A stretch of DNA of 52,226 bases from Flavobacteriales bacterium (GTDB lineage Bacteria > Bacteroidota > Bacteroidia > Flavobacteriales_D > Crocinitomicaceae): NCBI GenBank assembly GCA_947475275.1, contig CANJNE010000007.1, positions 1-52,226 of the forward strand, given 5' to 3'. Within the stretch, counting starts at the first letter, position 1, and every line of letters starts with the position of its first letter. Positions 27,837 to 37,447 of the stretch are shown here, piece after piece. The notes under the pieces were generated by a model, which saw only the letters and a program-made list of their open reading frames with translations, was not told the origin of the DNA and did no database searches. A program made the position numbers and the translations under genes.

Positions 27837-29657
27837 TTACCTTACAACATGCAAGAAACCATGACCCTCAAATGGTTCATTTTGTATTCCTGTAGCTTTG
27901 TATTTGTAAAAATAAACGCCGTCATTCACGTAAATATCATCAATCGTTTTTCCATTCCAAACGGCATTGGCGTCATTACTTTTATAGACAATTTGTCCCC
28001 ATCGATTGAGTATTGTTAAATCCAACTCAACAATATTTAATAACTTGAATTCATAAAAATCATTTATTCCATCTCCGTTCGGAGAGAATACATTTGTAGC
28101 TTCCAATCCAACGGGTAAAACTGGCGGTATCACTGGTGGCTCGAGCACTTCAATTTGAACGTAAGCGGTATCGAAACAATTACCATTTTGAGCAACCAAC
28201 ATTACGGTATAAACCCCAGTTGTGTCGTAAGTTTGCTGTTGTGCTGATAAATCAGTAGTATTGGCCGTTTGACCATTTCCGAAATACCATTGGTAACTCG
28301 AGCCAAATTGACTGTTATTTTGGAAATTTACTGTAAGCGGGTAAATTCCAGATGTTGGATTTGCTGTGAAGTCGGCATTGGGTGTATTGTTCGGATTAAC
28401 AAAAGCAGAATCATACATGTAACAGCCAGCTGATTCGATTTCAAGGTAATACCAACCTACCGGTAAATCTGTCCATACGGATGCGTTGATGAAGTTGGTG
28501 CTATTTTGTCCGGGGCCGGTCCAAGTGTAACTCGGTGGATCTATGAAAGTTCCGCTTGTAATCGCAGAAACATAGCCATTGTTAAGGCCGCAGTCTGCTG
28601 GTCCAATAAATATATCATCAATGTTCCAATCCATGGGAATGACAGTAACATTTACATTATCAGTTGCATTGCATCCATATTCAGAAGTTGCGGTAATGGT
28701 GTATATTCCTGATGCGTTTGGCACAAGTGCAGGTGTTGATGTACCATCAGACCAAATCCAATCAGTTACGTTAACATTGGCGGTGGCATTAATGGTTGCA
28801 GTTTCATTTGCACATATCGTAATATCTGGACCAGCAGAAACTTGAATGGTATCGTAGAAAACAGTAATGGAATCTTCTGCTAAACAAATTGGTGCAAAAA
28901 AGATGTCGTCTACGGCAAAATCGTTACCTGAACCAACCACGCTTTGGTTAACAATTGAAAGTATCGCTGTTGTGCTTATCCCCGAATTCCAGAAACCGGT
29001 ATTCTCTTCCCAAACACATGCAGTAGGGTTGGTTGGAACGATTGCAGATATGGGAATATTATTGATGTACAATTGTAAATCTGAGGTTGCAGTTGTATTT
29101 AATGCATTCATTTGCCAAAACGAAAACGCATAATTTGTATTTGGCGTAACAGCTACAGTTTGTGACCAAACAATGGTATTCGGAGCAGCGGCGCCATTCG
29201 CGATGAGCATATTTCCATTTCCGGTTGTATGATCTCCGCAATTCATAAAGTTATTGTGAACCAGTGAAGGAGAAGTTGAAATGGCATATTGACCTTCGCT
29301 AGAAAGCAAACCATAAGTTCCGCCTGTTCCTGGAATATATGATGATGTAAAGTTGTTTGAAATTGCGGTGGTTCCGCCCTGGAAATTTCCATTCAAAATG
29401 ATATTGTTTCCTGTTAATCCAGCTGACACGTTGTATGTTCCATTCGAACTTACAGTAATTTGATTGGAGAAGGATCCCGTAGACCATTGGTAATAATCGT
29501 ATCCGAGAGCAGCCACTAAGGTTAGCGTTTGGCCTTGACAAAGTATAGTGTCATTTCCAAGTTCGATTGGAGGCTCACTTCCATTGCATTGGGCAATAGA
29601 TGAGGTTTGAACAAACAAAAGAATTGTAACAATCAAATAAAATCTAACTAAACTCAT
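27837..29657 (-). CDS. Secreted PKD-domain protein with T9SS type B sorting tail
   Basis: The 606-residue product is predicted to be exported by Sec and then by the T9SS. It has a signal peptide (MSLVRFYLIVTILLFVQ, cleaved after SIAQ), an Ig-like/PKD-like segment (ELGNDTILCQGQTLTLVA, about 30-80), a jelly-roll-like region with VDDIFFAPICL (about 85-265), further Ig-like parts, a PKD domain (about 425-510; DFTANPTSGIYPLTVNFQN, YQWYFGNGQ), and a CHU_C tail (NVFSPNGDGINDFYEFKLL, WNGKTIDDIYVNDGVYFYKYKA). No catalytic motif is visible, so it is probably structural or adhesive. It lies 40 bases after bshB1 on the same strand and may be read from the ccsBA transcript. Confidence 0.88.
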   Translation of the reverse strand: MSLVRFYLIVTILLFVQTSSIAQCNGSEPPIELGNDTILCQGQTLTLVAALGYDYYQWSTGSFSNQITVSSNGTYNVSAGLTGNNIILNGNFQGGTTAISNNFTSSYIPGTGGTYGLLSSEGQYAISTSPSLVHNNFMNCGDHTTGNGNMLIANGAAAPNTIVWSQTVAVTPNTNYAFSFWQMNALNTTATSDLQLYINNIPISAIVPTNPTACVWEENTGFWNSGISTTAILSIVNQSVVGSGNDFAVDDIFFAPICLAEDSITVFYDTIQVSAGPDITICANETATINATANVNVTDWIWSDGTSTPALVPNASGIYTITATSEYGCNATDNVNVTVIPMDWNIDDIFIGPADCGLNNGYVSAITSGTFIDPPSYTWTGPGQNSTNFINASVWTDLPVGWYYLEIESAGCYMYDSAFVNPNNTPNADFTANPTSGIYPLTVNFQNNSQFGSSYQWYFGNGQTANTTDLSAQQQTYDTTGVYTVMLVAQNGNCFDTAYVQIEVLEPPVIPPVLPVGLEATNVFSPNGDGINDFYEFKLLNIVELDLTILNRWGQIVYKSNDANAVWNGKTIDDIYVNDGVYFYKYKATGIQNEPFEGHGFLHVVR

Positions 29658-29697
29658 GAAATAAAGACTGAAATTGAAAGAAAAAGGTTGTATTGAT

Positions 29698-30426
29698 CTA
29701 TGATAAATCCATCAAATTATTCACGCCAACTGTCCTGCTCGAGGTAAATCCTTCAGCATATTTAAAACCAGAAGGCCTTCCAAACTGCATCATTCGACCT
29801 GTAATAAACTCAAAAAAATCTTCTCCAGAAATTGGCGTTTTTGGTTCTGTTGAATCTGGATCAAAAAACTGAGTTTTATAGGCTTTTATTGCATCAATTT
29901 TCCTTTCAACAAAGGCAGTCACATCAACTACAAAATCAGGTTTATGGTAGTAATCTTGAATGTAATGAAACAATGCTTGAGGTCTGTGAGGTTTTTGTTG
30001 CTCATCGTTATGATTAGTGATGATTTTAGGAAGTCCAGAAAGAAATGCAGCATCTGCAACCAATTTGGCAGCTCGACCGTGGTCGGGATGTCTGTCTTCA
30101 ATTGCATTAGCCAAAATTATTCTTGGTTGATATTTTCGAATAACCTCAATTATTTTCAATTTGTTGGCGCTATTGTTTTCAAAAAAACCATCTTCAAGCC
30201 CAAGATTCTCACGCACATGAAGTCCCAATATTGTTGACGCATTTGCCGCTTCTGATTTTCTGGTGATTTCATCACCTCGTGTTCCAAGTTCACCTTTTGT
30301 TAAATCTACAATCCCAACTGTCATTCCCATGGAAATATGCTTCATGAGTGTTCCAGATGCGGATAATTCGACATCATCAGGATGGGCGGCAAAAGCCAAA
30401 ATATCTATTTGTTTAACAGTGTTCAT
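29698..30426 (-). CDS. bshB1: Bacillithiol biosynthesis deacetylase BshB1
   Basis: BshB1 is a zinc-dependent PIG-L/LmbE-type enzyme that removes the acetyl group from GlcNAc-malate, the second step in making the thiol bacillithiol. The 242-residue protein shows the zinc motif AHPDDVE (residues 14-20), DLTKGELGTRG (about 41-51), and DRHPDHGRA (about 107-115), all typical of BshB1 rather than other LmbE relatives. It overlaps the end of ccsBA by 4 bases (ATGA), so the two genes are translationally coupled. bshA and bshC are not in the window. Confidence 0.93.
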   Translation of the reverse strand: MNTVKQIDILAFAAHPDDVELSASGTLMKHISMGMTVGIVDLTKGELGTRGDEITRKSEAANASTILGLHVRENLGLEDGFFENNSANKLKIIEVIRKYQPRIILANAIEDRHPDHGRAAKLVADAAFLSGLPKIITNHNDEQQKPHRPQALFHYIQDYYHKPDFVVDVTAFVERKIDAIKAYKTQFFDPDSTEPKTPISGEDFFEFITGRMMQFGRPSGFKYAEGFTSSRTVGVNNLMDLS

Positions 30427-33400
30427 GCTTCTTCATTTAAAACAACTCCTAGGTTAGATTTGAAAGATTTGTTTCTCCATGCCGCAAATGCCGTATATAA
30501 AACGAATATAATGAAAGTTGTTATCAACCAAGCAGGTATTGCGCCCAAACCTTCACCTTGTGCATAGGAATGAAGACCTACGAGGTAGAAATTTACACCG
30601 AAAAATGTAAAAAGTATCGCAGCATATCCCCAAAGACTTAACGCATTAAATAAGAATTTACCATTTAAAGCTGGAATGTATCGCAAATGGAGAATTACCG
30701 CATAAACCAAAACCGAAACAAGTGCCCATGTTTCCTTTGGATCCCACCCCCAATACCTTCCCCAGGATTCATTTGCCCAAATACCGCCAAGAAAAGTACC
30801 GATGGTTAACATGAATAATCCAACGGTCATGGTCATTTCTGAGATGTATGTGATTTCACTGATATGAATATTTACCAGTTTAGAATTTTTTGCAGTTCGA
30901 AAAATGTATAGCGTTAAATTGAAAAAACCGAGGATTGCTGATAATCCTAGGAAGCCATAACTGCCAGTAATGATGGCTACGTGTATCATTAACCAGTAGG
31001 ATTTTAATACAGGTTGGAGCGGAGTAATTTCAGGATCCAACAAATTCATTTGGGTTACCCAAATCATTAAACCGGCTAAAAGCGCAGTTCCTGCCAAAAC
31101 AGACGGATTTTTTCTTGAAAAAATGAATCCGGCAAGCATGGTAACCCAGGCAATAAATACAACAGCCTCATAACCGTTACTCCATGGTGCGTGCCCTGAG
31201 ATGTACCAGCGCATTGCAAGCCCAGCGCCGTGATAAAGGAAAATTAAAATCAGAAAGGCCGTAAATACTTTTCCAATTACACGAATAATCTTTGAAACCT
31301 TCGAACTGGTTTTTAGGAAAATACTAATGAAGAAAATTATTAAAGAAAACAATCCAATTAAAAAATAACTGTTTTGTGCCGACTTAAAAACATTGAGTTT
31401 GTTGTAACTGATCTCCAGGTCTACTGCATATTCGGAAGGCACTACATTTTTTCCTGAAACGCGTTGGATTTGCTTCAGTTTATTTAATTCTACTGTAGCT
31501 TTTGTGTAATCGTTTGACTTGGCTGCTAAAAACACTTCTTTGAAGTAACCCATTGCGGTATAGAATGCGGCGGAATCACCTTTAAATAACCTTTCATCTA
31601 GTGGAACGTACCATGTGTTGTTTTTATCCTCCTTAAGCGGAACCAAACGCATGTAATCCCAAGAAGGAAATGTATTAATCAACTGAAAACGATCAGTCAA
31701 CTTCAAAAGGTTTTTATCAAATTCATTTCGTTTGGATTCAAGTTTCTGAAAAGCAACTTCATATTCTTTTGCCCATTTGAATTCATTCTTATCTGTTATC
31801 AAATCCTTTATAGATGCATAGCTCTCCAATTTAAGTTCAGCTCTTAATGCGGAGGGAACCTGAATAATTTTTTTATCCATCCAAGAGCCAGGGGAGAGGT
31901 GCATGCTCATTATGGTTTGAACAGCATTTAATTCTTCAAATTTGTCTGCTCTGTATATTTTTCTCAACAAGTTCAAACACATCGTGTGCAATGGAACAAT
32001 TCGTCCTTGATCTGCTCCCATTGGAACTTGAACGAGCAGGTGACCCAAGGCATCCGAATGCTCTTCCGAAATAATAATTGGTTCGGTTGGAGCTGTTAAT
32101 TCTTGGTTTTCTACCTCATGGTTGTGGCCTTCATGTTGCGCCGATGCATTGAATCCAAAAGGTAAGAGTAGGAGAAGCATTAAAATATTTGTAATCTCGT
32201 TTCTTTTTTGTTGCAATTTTTTAAGCTTATCATTTAAAGCCCTGAATCTACCAGCAGGTGAAAACAACGAAAGGACCATTCCAATGGCCATGAGCAGATA
32301 TCCTAAATAAGTAATGTTCGTACCCCACCAGTCGGCATTGACGCTAAGCCTTGTTCCTTCTTCATTTTGAGGTGTTTCCGGATTATCAAGATCGTAGGCG
32401 GACTGGAAAAAACGATATCCATTATAATCCATGACATGGTTCATGAATATGCGCTGATTTCTCGTGTAATTGTTAACTGAATCTAAAATAGTTACTTCAC
32501 TTGCAAAAGATGAAGGTGCATTTGATCCGGGGTAATTTTCCAATTTGAAGTCGTTACATTTAACTGCAAATGGCAATTCAATTTGCATAGAGCCGTATTC
32601 CATTTCATAGGTTAATCCATTGAGTTCAAAAACTTCATGATCAGGAATTTGGGAAATCCCACCCTTTAATATAACCTCTTTCGACTTGTCGCCATCGGAA
32701 ACTTTGACAGTCAGGTAGTCTGTTCCAACATTTCTTTTGCCAGAAGGCATTAACATTAATTTGGTGTTTTTCAATAAGTTTTTAAATACAAACTGCTGAT
32801 CTCCAATATTGTAGAGTGTTGTGGTCATGAAAGGGGCTTCTTGTTTTGCTGGAATTTCAACATAAGCTGTATCGGGAACGGGTTGTCCGGATTGTCTGTA
32901 TTTTGTCATTTGTGACATTGGGAGGTAACGAACCGGATAATCCGATTTCATAGTTATGGTATTACCTTTTTTATAAAGCATTACCCCTGGCATGGCGTCT
33001 TTTTTATCGAAAGAAATAGGAATGTCGCCAACCATCAGGAAATTGCCTTCACTTAGGTAATTAGGACGCATGCCGTCTGTCACGATTTCCAAACTTGTTG
33101 CCTTTATCGAATCATTTGTTACAAGTGAGTCAATCATTTTCTTTTGGAAATTGACATAATCAATATTAATAGGAGTATTATGATTCGGAAATTCAACCGG
33201 AATGGAGAAGTCGTTGGAAGTAATTTCGGACAAAAACATTTTCTCCGCATAAGTATACTGAAGTTTACCGTCATTAATTTTTAACCAAAGATGAGGATCA
33301 CTTGAATATATCGAATTGGATTGCTGTCCTTCGGGAATAATCATTAGTCCCTCAAAACTCACATATCGCGTAACTGCGGCTCCTATAATAATTACCAAAA

Positions 33401-33653
33401 ATGATATATGAAAGGTGAACATGGCGATTTTCTCTCTCTTATACATCTGGTACCTAAAAATATTAGCAATTAAATTCACACTTAGGAATAAGAGTAAAAT
33501 TTCGAACCAAAGGGCATTGTAAATGATAAGTTTAGCGGCTTGAACGTCGTATGCGGATTCAATAAAAGTCGCTGCGGCGATAGCAAACAAGAAGATAATC
33601 ATAGCAACTGCCATCATCCGCATTGAAAAAAGTGCTTTTGAAATTTTTTCCAT
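30423..33653 (-). CDS. ccsBA: ResB-CcsA fusion for cytochrome c biogenesis (System II)
   Basis: CcsBA carries heme across the membrane and joins it to apocytochrome c. The 1076-residue protein is a natural fusion: N-terminal ResB-like part with membrane segments at about 10-30, 45-65 and 75-100 and an extracytoplasmic region; a middle soluble region (about 500-745) that includes a His-rich stretch HEGHNHE; and a C-terminal CcsA part (about 770-1060) with the tryptophan-rich heme-handling motif (WGRYWGWDPKETWALV, about 970-985) and many membrane segments. Fusions of this kind are normal in Bacteroidota. The start ATG at 33653 is close to a -7 box. It is coupled to bshB1 by a 4-base overlap. 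The thiol link between heme ligation and bacillithiol is only an inference. Confidence 0.93.
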   Translation of the reverse strand: MEKISKALFSMRMMAVAMIIFLFAIAAATFIESAYDVQAAKLIIYNALWFEILLLFLSVNLIANIFRYQMYKREKIAMFTFHISFLVIIIGAAVTRYVSFEGLMIIPEGQQSNSIYSSDPHLWLKINDGKLQYTYAEKMFLSEITSNDFSIPVEFPNHNTPINIDYVNFQKKMIDSLVTNDSIKATSLEIVTDGMRPNYLSEGNFLMVGDIPISFDKKDAMPGVMLYKKGNTITMKSDYPVRYLPMSQMTKYRQSGQPVPDTAYVEIPAKQEAPFMTTTLYNIGDQQFVFKNLLKNTKLMLMPSGKRNVGTDYLTVKVSDGDKSKEVILKGGISQIPDHEVFELNGLTYEMEYGSMQIELPFAVKCNDFKLENYPGSNAPSSFASEVTILDSVNNYTRNQRIFMNHVMDYNGYRFFQSAYDLDNPETPQNEEGTRLSVNADWWGTNITYLGYLLMAIGMVLSLFSPAGRFRALNDKLKKLQQKRNEITNILMLLLLLPFGFNASAQHEGHNHEVENQELTAPTEPIIISEEHSDALGHLLVQVPMGADQGRIVPLHTMCLNLLRKIYRADKFEELNAVQTIMSMHLSPGSWMDKKIIQVPSALRAELKLESYASIKDLITDKNEFKWAKEYEVAFQKLESKRNEFDKNLLKLTDRFQLINTFPSWDYMRLVPLKEDKNNTWYVPLDERLFKGDSAAFYTAMGYFKEVFLAAKSNDYTKATVELNKLKQIQRVSGKNVVPSEYAVDLEISYNKLNVFKSAQNSYFLIGLFSLIIFFISIFLKTSSKVSKIIRVIGKVFTAFLILIFLYHGAGLAMRWYISGHAPWSNGYEAVVFIAWVTMLAGFIFSRKNPSVLAGTALLAGLMIWVTQMNLLDPEITPLQPVLKSYWLMIHVAIITGSYGFLGLSAILGFFNLTLYIFRTAKNSKLVNIHISEITYISEMTMTVGLFMLTIGTFLGGIWANESWGRYWGWDPKETWALVSVLVYAVILHLRYIPALNGKFLFNALSLWGYAAILFTFFGVNFYLVGLHSYAQGEGLGAIPAWLITTFIIFVLYTAFAAWRNKSFKSNLGVVLNEEA

Positions 33654-33670
33654 AGTATTTACCTAGGTTA

Positions 33671-33678
33671 CAAAAGTA
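33671..33678 (-). promoter_or_regulatory. Candidate -7 box for ccsBA-bshB1
   Basis: The minus strand reads TACTTTTG (TAnnTTTG), 17 bases upstream of the ccsBA ATG. No good -33 partner is visible. Confidence 0.4.
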
Positions 33679-33790
33679 ACTAAAGCAATGTAAACTTATA
33701 GAGAAATCAAGCGAAGTTTTAATACAGATTTTGCTTCAATGTATTAAACATGTTATTGGGTTTGAAATCCCCTTAATTCATTGAAGTTTA

Positions 33791-33821
33791 TTGTCCTTGC
33801 GCTATTCAAAATCTACTTTTG
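33791..33821 (+). promoter_or_regulatory. Promoter of hsp20
   Basis: TTG at 33791-33793, a 20-base spacer, and TACTTTTG at 33814-33821 match the Bacteroidota promoter. The leader would be about 47 bases. I see no separate heat-shock operator. Confidence 0.6.
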
Positions 33822-33874
33822 AAAAAGTATCATTCACGGATGATTATCAAATGTTTAACCTTTAAAAAAGTATT

Positions 33875-34351
33875 ATGAGTTCATTATTGACACGTTCGAG
33901 ATTGTTTCCGGCTACTACTGCCAGTTTATTTCCATCACCAGTTAATATTTTTGATGATGTTTTGAATACAGATTTGCTCGATTGGGCCGATAGAAGTTTA
34001 CTTTCTCTTGGAACTACACTTCCTTCAGCAAATGTTATTGAAACTGAAAAAGATGTTGAAATCGACTTGGCAGCTCCAGGATTGAAAAAAGACGATTTTA
34101 AAATTGAATTGAACAACAACGTTTTGTCTGTTTCAACGGAAAAAAAGGAAGAACAAGTTGAGCAAAGTAAGGAGGGTAATTACAAACGACAAGAGTTCAG
34201 TTATTTATCATTCTTCAGATCATTTCAAATGCCAGATGCCGTTGATGATAAGAAAATCGATGCTTCATACAAGGACGGTATTTTACGTATTGTAATGGCT
34301 AAGAAAAAAATTGATGCACCTAAAGCGGTAAAAACCATCGAGGTAAAATAA
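33875..34351 (+). CDS. Small heat-shock protein (Hsp20/alpha-crystallin family)
   Basis: An ATP-independent holdase that binds unfolding proteins. The 158 residues comprise an N-terminal arm (about 1-48), an alpha-crystallin domain (about 49-145; PSANVIETEKDVEIDLAAPG, NNNVLSVSTEK, FSYLSFFRSFQMPDAVD, ASYKDGILRIVMAKK) and a short tail. The typical C-terminal I-x-I/V motif is not clear; the end reads AVKTIEVK, which could serve as one. Single-gene unit with its own promoter and a strong terminator. Confidence 0.95.
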   Translation: MSSLLTRSRLFPATTASLFPSPVNIFDDVLNTDLLDWADRSLLSLGTTLPSANVIETEKDVEIDLAAPGLKKDDFKIELNNNVLSVSTEKKEEQVEQSKEGNYKRQEFSYLSFFRSFQMPDAVDDKKIDASYKDGILRIVMAKKKIDAPKAVKTIEVK

Positions 34352-34374
34352 CCGATAATGTATCAATCGTAGGG

Positions 34375-34402
34375 AAAGGAGGCTTTTTAGGAAGCCTCTT
34401 TT
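34375..34402 (+). terminator. Intrinsic terminator of hsp20
   Basis: An 11-bp stem (AAAGGAGGCTT with AAGCCTCTTTT, one G-T pair) with a 6-base loop, ending in T-rich sequence, 24 bases after the hsp20 stop. Confidence 0.85.
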
Positions 34403-34437
34403 CTTTTTAAAATTTTGAATGTAAAGGAAAGCGTAAA

Positions 34438-34506
34438 TTAGTCTTTCAAACAACGAACAGAATAACCATATCCTTTAAGAGATGAATCTTTAGTTAAGCT
34501 TGGTTC
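34438..34506 (-). pseudogene. Remnant of a FISUMP-domain gene (C-terminal end)
   Basis: On the minus strand a stop-bounded stretch of 22 codons ends GYGYSVRCLKD and a stop codon. That ending is the hallmark of the Fibrobacter succinogenes major paralogous (FISUMP) domain, typically GFSVRC[LV]KD at the protein terminus in Bacteroidota. Just before it the frame is broken by a TAA (34507-34509), after which YLDI can still be read in frame. The rest of the domain is gone. I read this as a decayed gene end. It is short, so chance similarity is not excluded. Confidence 0.45.
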
Positions 34507-34547
34507 TTAAATGTCAAGGTAACTTGATTCTTTTAATTAAAAGCAAA

Positions 34548-35495
34548 CTAATTTGTTTCAAGAAAATCTATAACATGCTTCTCTATTCTGGTATTGATAT
34601 CTGAAGATTCTGATTTCTCAAAGGTTTTTCCTGTAATTCTTTCGTAGAGTTCAATATACCTATCGGTAATAATTTTCACAAAATCATCTGGCATTTCCGG
34701 CATCAATTGTCCTTCTAATCCTTGAAATCCATTTTCGATGAGCCATTGCCTAACGAATTCTTTGGAAAGTTGTTTTTGAGCTTCGCCTTTAGCTTGGCGT
34801 TCTTCGTATCCCTCTGCATAGAAATAACGGGAAGAATCAGGCGTATGAATTTCATCAATTAAAAATACTTGCCCGTTTCTTAAACCGAATTCATACTTTG
34901 TATCCACTAAAATTAGCCCTCTTTCGGCTGCCATTTCGGTTCCTCTTTGAAAAAGAGCCCGGGTATAAGACTCCATTTGGCGGTAAATTTCTTCAGGGAC
35001 AATATTTTTTGAAATAATATCTTCTCGAGAAATGTCTTCATCATGTCCTTCATCGGCTTTTGTAGCAGGTGTAATTATCGGCTCTGGAAAACGATCATTT
35101 TCCTTCATGCCTTCAGGTAATGTTACACCACACAATATTCTTTTTCCAGATTTGTATTCTCTAGCTGAATGACCGGCAAGATATCCGCGAATGACCATTT
35201 CAACACGAATAGGTTCGCAGGCATAGCCAACTGCTACAGAAGGATCTGGAGTTCCTATTAACCAATTAGGAACAATGTCTTTGGTTGCATTGAGGAATAA
35301 TGTAGCAACCTGATTCAATACTTGACCTTTAAATGGAATTCCTTTAGGAAGAATATGATCAAAAGCAGATATCCTGTCCGATGCTACCATCACCATGATA
35401 TCATTATCCAAAGTATAAACATCGCGAACTTTACCTTTATAAACCTTTTTTTGACCAGGAAAATTGAAGTTACTCTCTGTCAGTGCCTTTGCCAT
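34548..35495 (-). CDS. purC: SAICAR synthetase (purine biosynthesis)
   Basis: PurC joins aspartate to CAIR with ATP in the eighth step of IMP synthesis. From the ATG at 35495 it is 315 residues ([27 protein letters not shown]). Motifs: [76 protein letters not shown] and [12 protein letters not shown]. The frame stays open 25 codons further into phoH but that extension is lysine-rich and out of family; I reject it. The chosen start overlaps the end of phoH by 26 bases, so it is translated from the phoH transcript. Confidence 0.97.
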   Translation of the reverse strand: MAKALTESNFNFPGQKKVYKGKVRDVYTLDNDIMVMVASDRISAFDHILPKGIPFKGQVLNQVATLFLNATKDIVPNWLIGTPDPSVAVGYACEPIRVEMVIRGYLAGHSAREYKSGKRILCGVTLPEGMKENDRFPEPIITPATKADEGHDEDISREDIISKNIVPEEIYRQMESYTRALFQRGTEMAAERGLILVDTKYEFGLRNGQVFLIDEIHTPDSSRYFYAEGYEERQAKGEAQKQLSKEFVRQWLIENGFQGLEGQLMPEMPDDFVKIITDRYIELYERITGKTFEKSESSDINTRIEKHVIDFLETN

Positions 35496-36486
35496 AATTT
35501 CTTTTTTTTGTTTCTGCGTATTCTTCCTTTTTTTGTCTTTCTTCAGCTTCCATTTTATCAAAAGCATCAATGATTCGCTTCACCAAACTATGTCTGATTA
35601 CATCGTTCTGCCCTAATCTCACAATGCCTATTTCTTCGACTTCTTTCAAAACATCTAGTGCATATGAAAGACCGGACTTTTGACGATGAGGTAAATCTAC
35701 TTGAGACATGTCACCTGTTATTACAAATTTGGCGGTCATTCCCATTCGGGTCAGGAACATCTTCATCTGCATTGCGGTTGTATTCTGAGCTTCATCCAGA
35801 ATCACAAACGCTTTGTCTAAGGTTCTACCTCTCATGAACGCAAGTGGCGCAATCTCTATAATGCCAAATTCAATCATGTCTGCCAATTTTTCTGGCGGAA
35901 TCATGTCACGAAGCGCATCGTAAAGGGGCATTAAATAAGGGTCGAGTTTTTCTTTTAAATCACCAGGTAAGAATCCAAGATTTTCGCCAGCTTCAACGGC
36001 AGGACGTGTAAGGACAATACGTTTCACCTCTTTCGCTTTCAATGCCCTAACAGCTAATGCTACAGCCGTGTATGTTTTTCCAGTTCCAGCAGGTCCAACT
36101 GCAAAAACCATATCATTTTCATTGACAGCTTGAACCAATTTCTTTTGATTCAGGGTTCGCGCTTTAATTTTTACGCCACCATTGCCATGAACAAGGGTTT
36201 CAGATCCATCATCTGTCGAAATCATTGATGAACCATCGTCCATCATCAAATTATCGATGTTGTTTTCTGTAAGGCTGTTGTATTTGTGAAAATGTTGAAC
36301 GATTAAATCAAATTTGCGTTCGAATTCATCCATCACCTCTTCATCGCCAGTTATGGTTAATTCATTTCCTCTTGAACTGATTTTAAGTTTTGGAAAAAAA
36401 CTTTTTATGTGTTTGAAAAGCGAGTTGTTAACGCCAAACAATTCAACAGGATTGATTTTCTTAATTTCTATCTTTCTTTCGTGCAA
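35470..36486 (-). CDS. PhoH-family ATPase/RNA-linked protein
   Basis: PhoH-like proteins are cytoplasmic P-loop ATPases linked to RNA metabolism. The 338-residue protein has an N-terminal KH-like region (about 1-80), Walker [12 protein letters not shown] (about 127-137), [20 protein letters not shown] just before it, the PhoH signature [16 protein letters not shown], Walker [12 protein letters not shown], and [14 protein letters not shown]. The lysine- and glutamate-rich C-terminus overlaps purC. The start is a TTG at 36486: a stop precedes it within 10 codons and no ATG occurs before about residue 52, which would cut the KH-like region. Confidence 0.9.
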   Translation of the reverse strand: MHERKIEIKKINPVELFGVNNSLFKHIKSFFPKLKISSRGNELTITGDEEVMDEFERKFDLIVQHFHKYNSLTENNIDNLMMDDGSSMISTDDGSETLVHGNGGVKIKARTLNQKKLVQAVNENDMVFAVGPAGTGKTYTAVALAVRALKAKEVKRIVLTRPAVEAGENLGFLPGDLKEKLDPYLMPLYDALRDMIPPEKLADMIEFGIIEIAPLAFMRGRTLDKAFVILDEAQNTTAMQMKMFLTRMGMTAKFVITGDMSQVDLPHRQKSGLSYALDVLKEVEEIGIVRLGQNDVIRHSLVKRIIDAFDKMEAEERQKKEEYAETKKRNYGKGTDRE

Positions 36487-36533
36487 TCTAAATATTTTGA
36501 ACCCGGTTTAACTTAATTTATTTTCAGAAGAAT

Positions 36534-36541
36534 TACTTTTG
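36534..36541 (+). promoter_or_regulatory. Candidate -7 box for the SAM hydroxide adenosyltransferase gene
   Basis: TACTTTTG matches TAnnTTTG and lies 48 bases upstream of the ATG at 36590. The -33 region has only TTTA-like sequence. Confidence 0.4.
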
Positions 36542-36589
36542 ACAAATTTATAAATTATTCTACTCCATAATTAAAGGGTTTTAGGGAAT

Positions 36590-37447
36590 ATGCAAATAAT
36601 AACATTAACAACTGATATGGGTTATCGCGATCATTATGTTGCTGCGATAAAGGGAAGTATTTTAAAATATTGCCCCCAAGCCAATATCATTGACATTTCT
36701 CATACTATAAAACCCTTTGACGTTGCAGAAGCAGCAATGTATTTGAGTTATTGTCTTGATGATTTCCCCGATGATACCGTTCATGTGATTGGAGTAGACA
36801 GCGAGCCTATGATAAATTTTGGTGGTTCGGAAGGCTCTTTCCCATCTATTATGCGTTTTAAGAACCAATATTTTGTAGCCACTGATAATGGTTTTTTTGG
36901 AGCTTTGCTTGGAGAAAATGAGCATCAAGGATTTTATAGAATTGATGATGTATTGTCTAACGTAGAATTGTTTAAGTTTCCAACCAAAAACATGTTGGTC
37001 CCGGCAGCGTGTAAAATTTTGAACGGCGAAAGCATTGAAAAAATTGCTTCTGAGTTTCATACCTTCAAAAAAGCCTTCGTGCGCACTGCAATTTTAGAAT
37101 CCAATTTGATTAAGGGAAATGTAACGGTAATTGATAGCTACGGCAATCTTATTACCAATGTACATAAATCATTATTTGATAGATTTGGAAAGGATGTTCC
37201 ATTTACTATTTATTATCGCAATAAGGAATATCATATAGATGTTATTTCTCCAACCTATAATTCTGTCCCTCCAGGTGAGCGTGTAGCAATTTTTAATGAC
37301 GCAGGAATGCTCGAAATAGCTGTGAATCGAGGCGCAAACACTTTAACTGGTGGCGCTGAAAAACTATTTGGAATACGTGTTGGTGATGTAGTCCGAATAG
37401 AATTTACCCCAAGAGGTTCAAGATCAACAATTGATTCCTTCTTTTAA
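36590..37447 (+). CDS. SAM hydroxide adenosyltransferase (DUF62 family)
   Basis: These enzymes use water/hydroxide to split S-adenosylmethionine into adenosine and methionine and are related to the SAM fluorinase and chlorinase. The 285-residue protein begins MQIITLTTDMGYRDHYVAA with the family's Asp near residue 9, followed by ANIIDISHTIKPFDVAEAA, HVIGVDSEP, FVATDNGFFGALL and the C-terminal barrel with VTVIDSYGNLITNVHKS and FGIRVGDVVRIEF. The fluorinase-specific 23-residue loop was not identified, so hydrolysis rather than halogenation is expected. The next gene starts on the base after its stop. Confidence 0.88.
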   Translation: MQIITLTTDMGYRDHYVAAIKGSILKYCPQANIIDISHTIKPFDVAEAAMYLSYCLDDFPDDTVHVIGVDSEPMINFGGSEGSFPSIMRFKNQYFVATDNGFFGALLGENEHQGFYRIDDVLSNVELFKFPTKNMLVPAACKILNGESIEKIASEFHTFKKAFVRTAILESNLIKGNVTVIDSYGNLITNVHKSLFDRFGKDVPFTIYYRNKEYHIDVISPTYNSVPPGERVAIFNDAGMLEIAVNRGANTLTGGAEKLFGIRVGDVVRIEFTPRGSRSTIDSFF

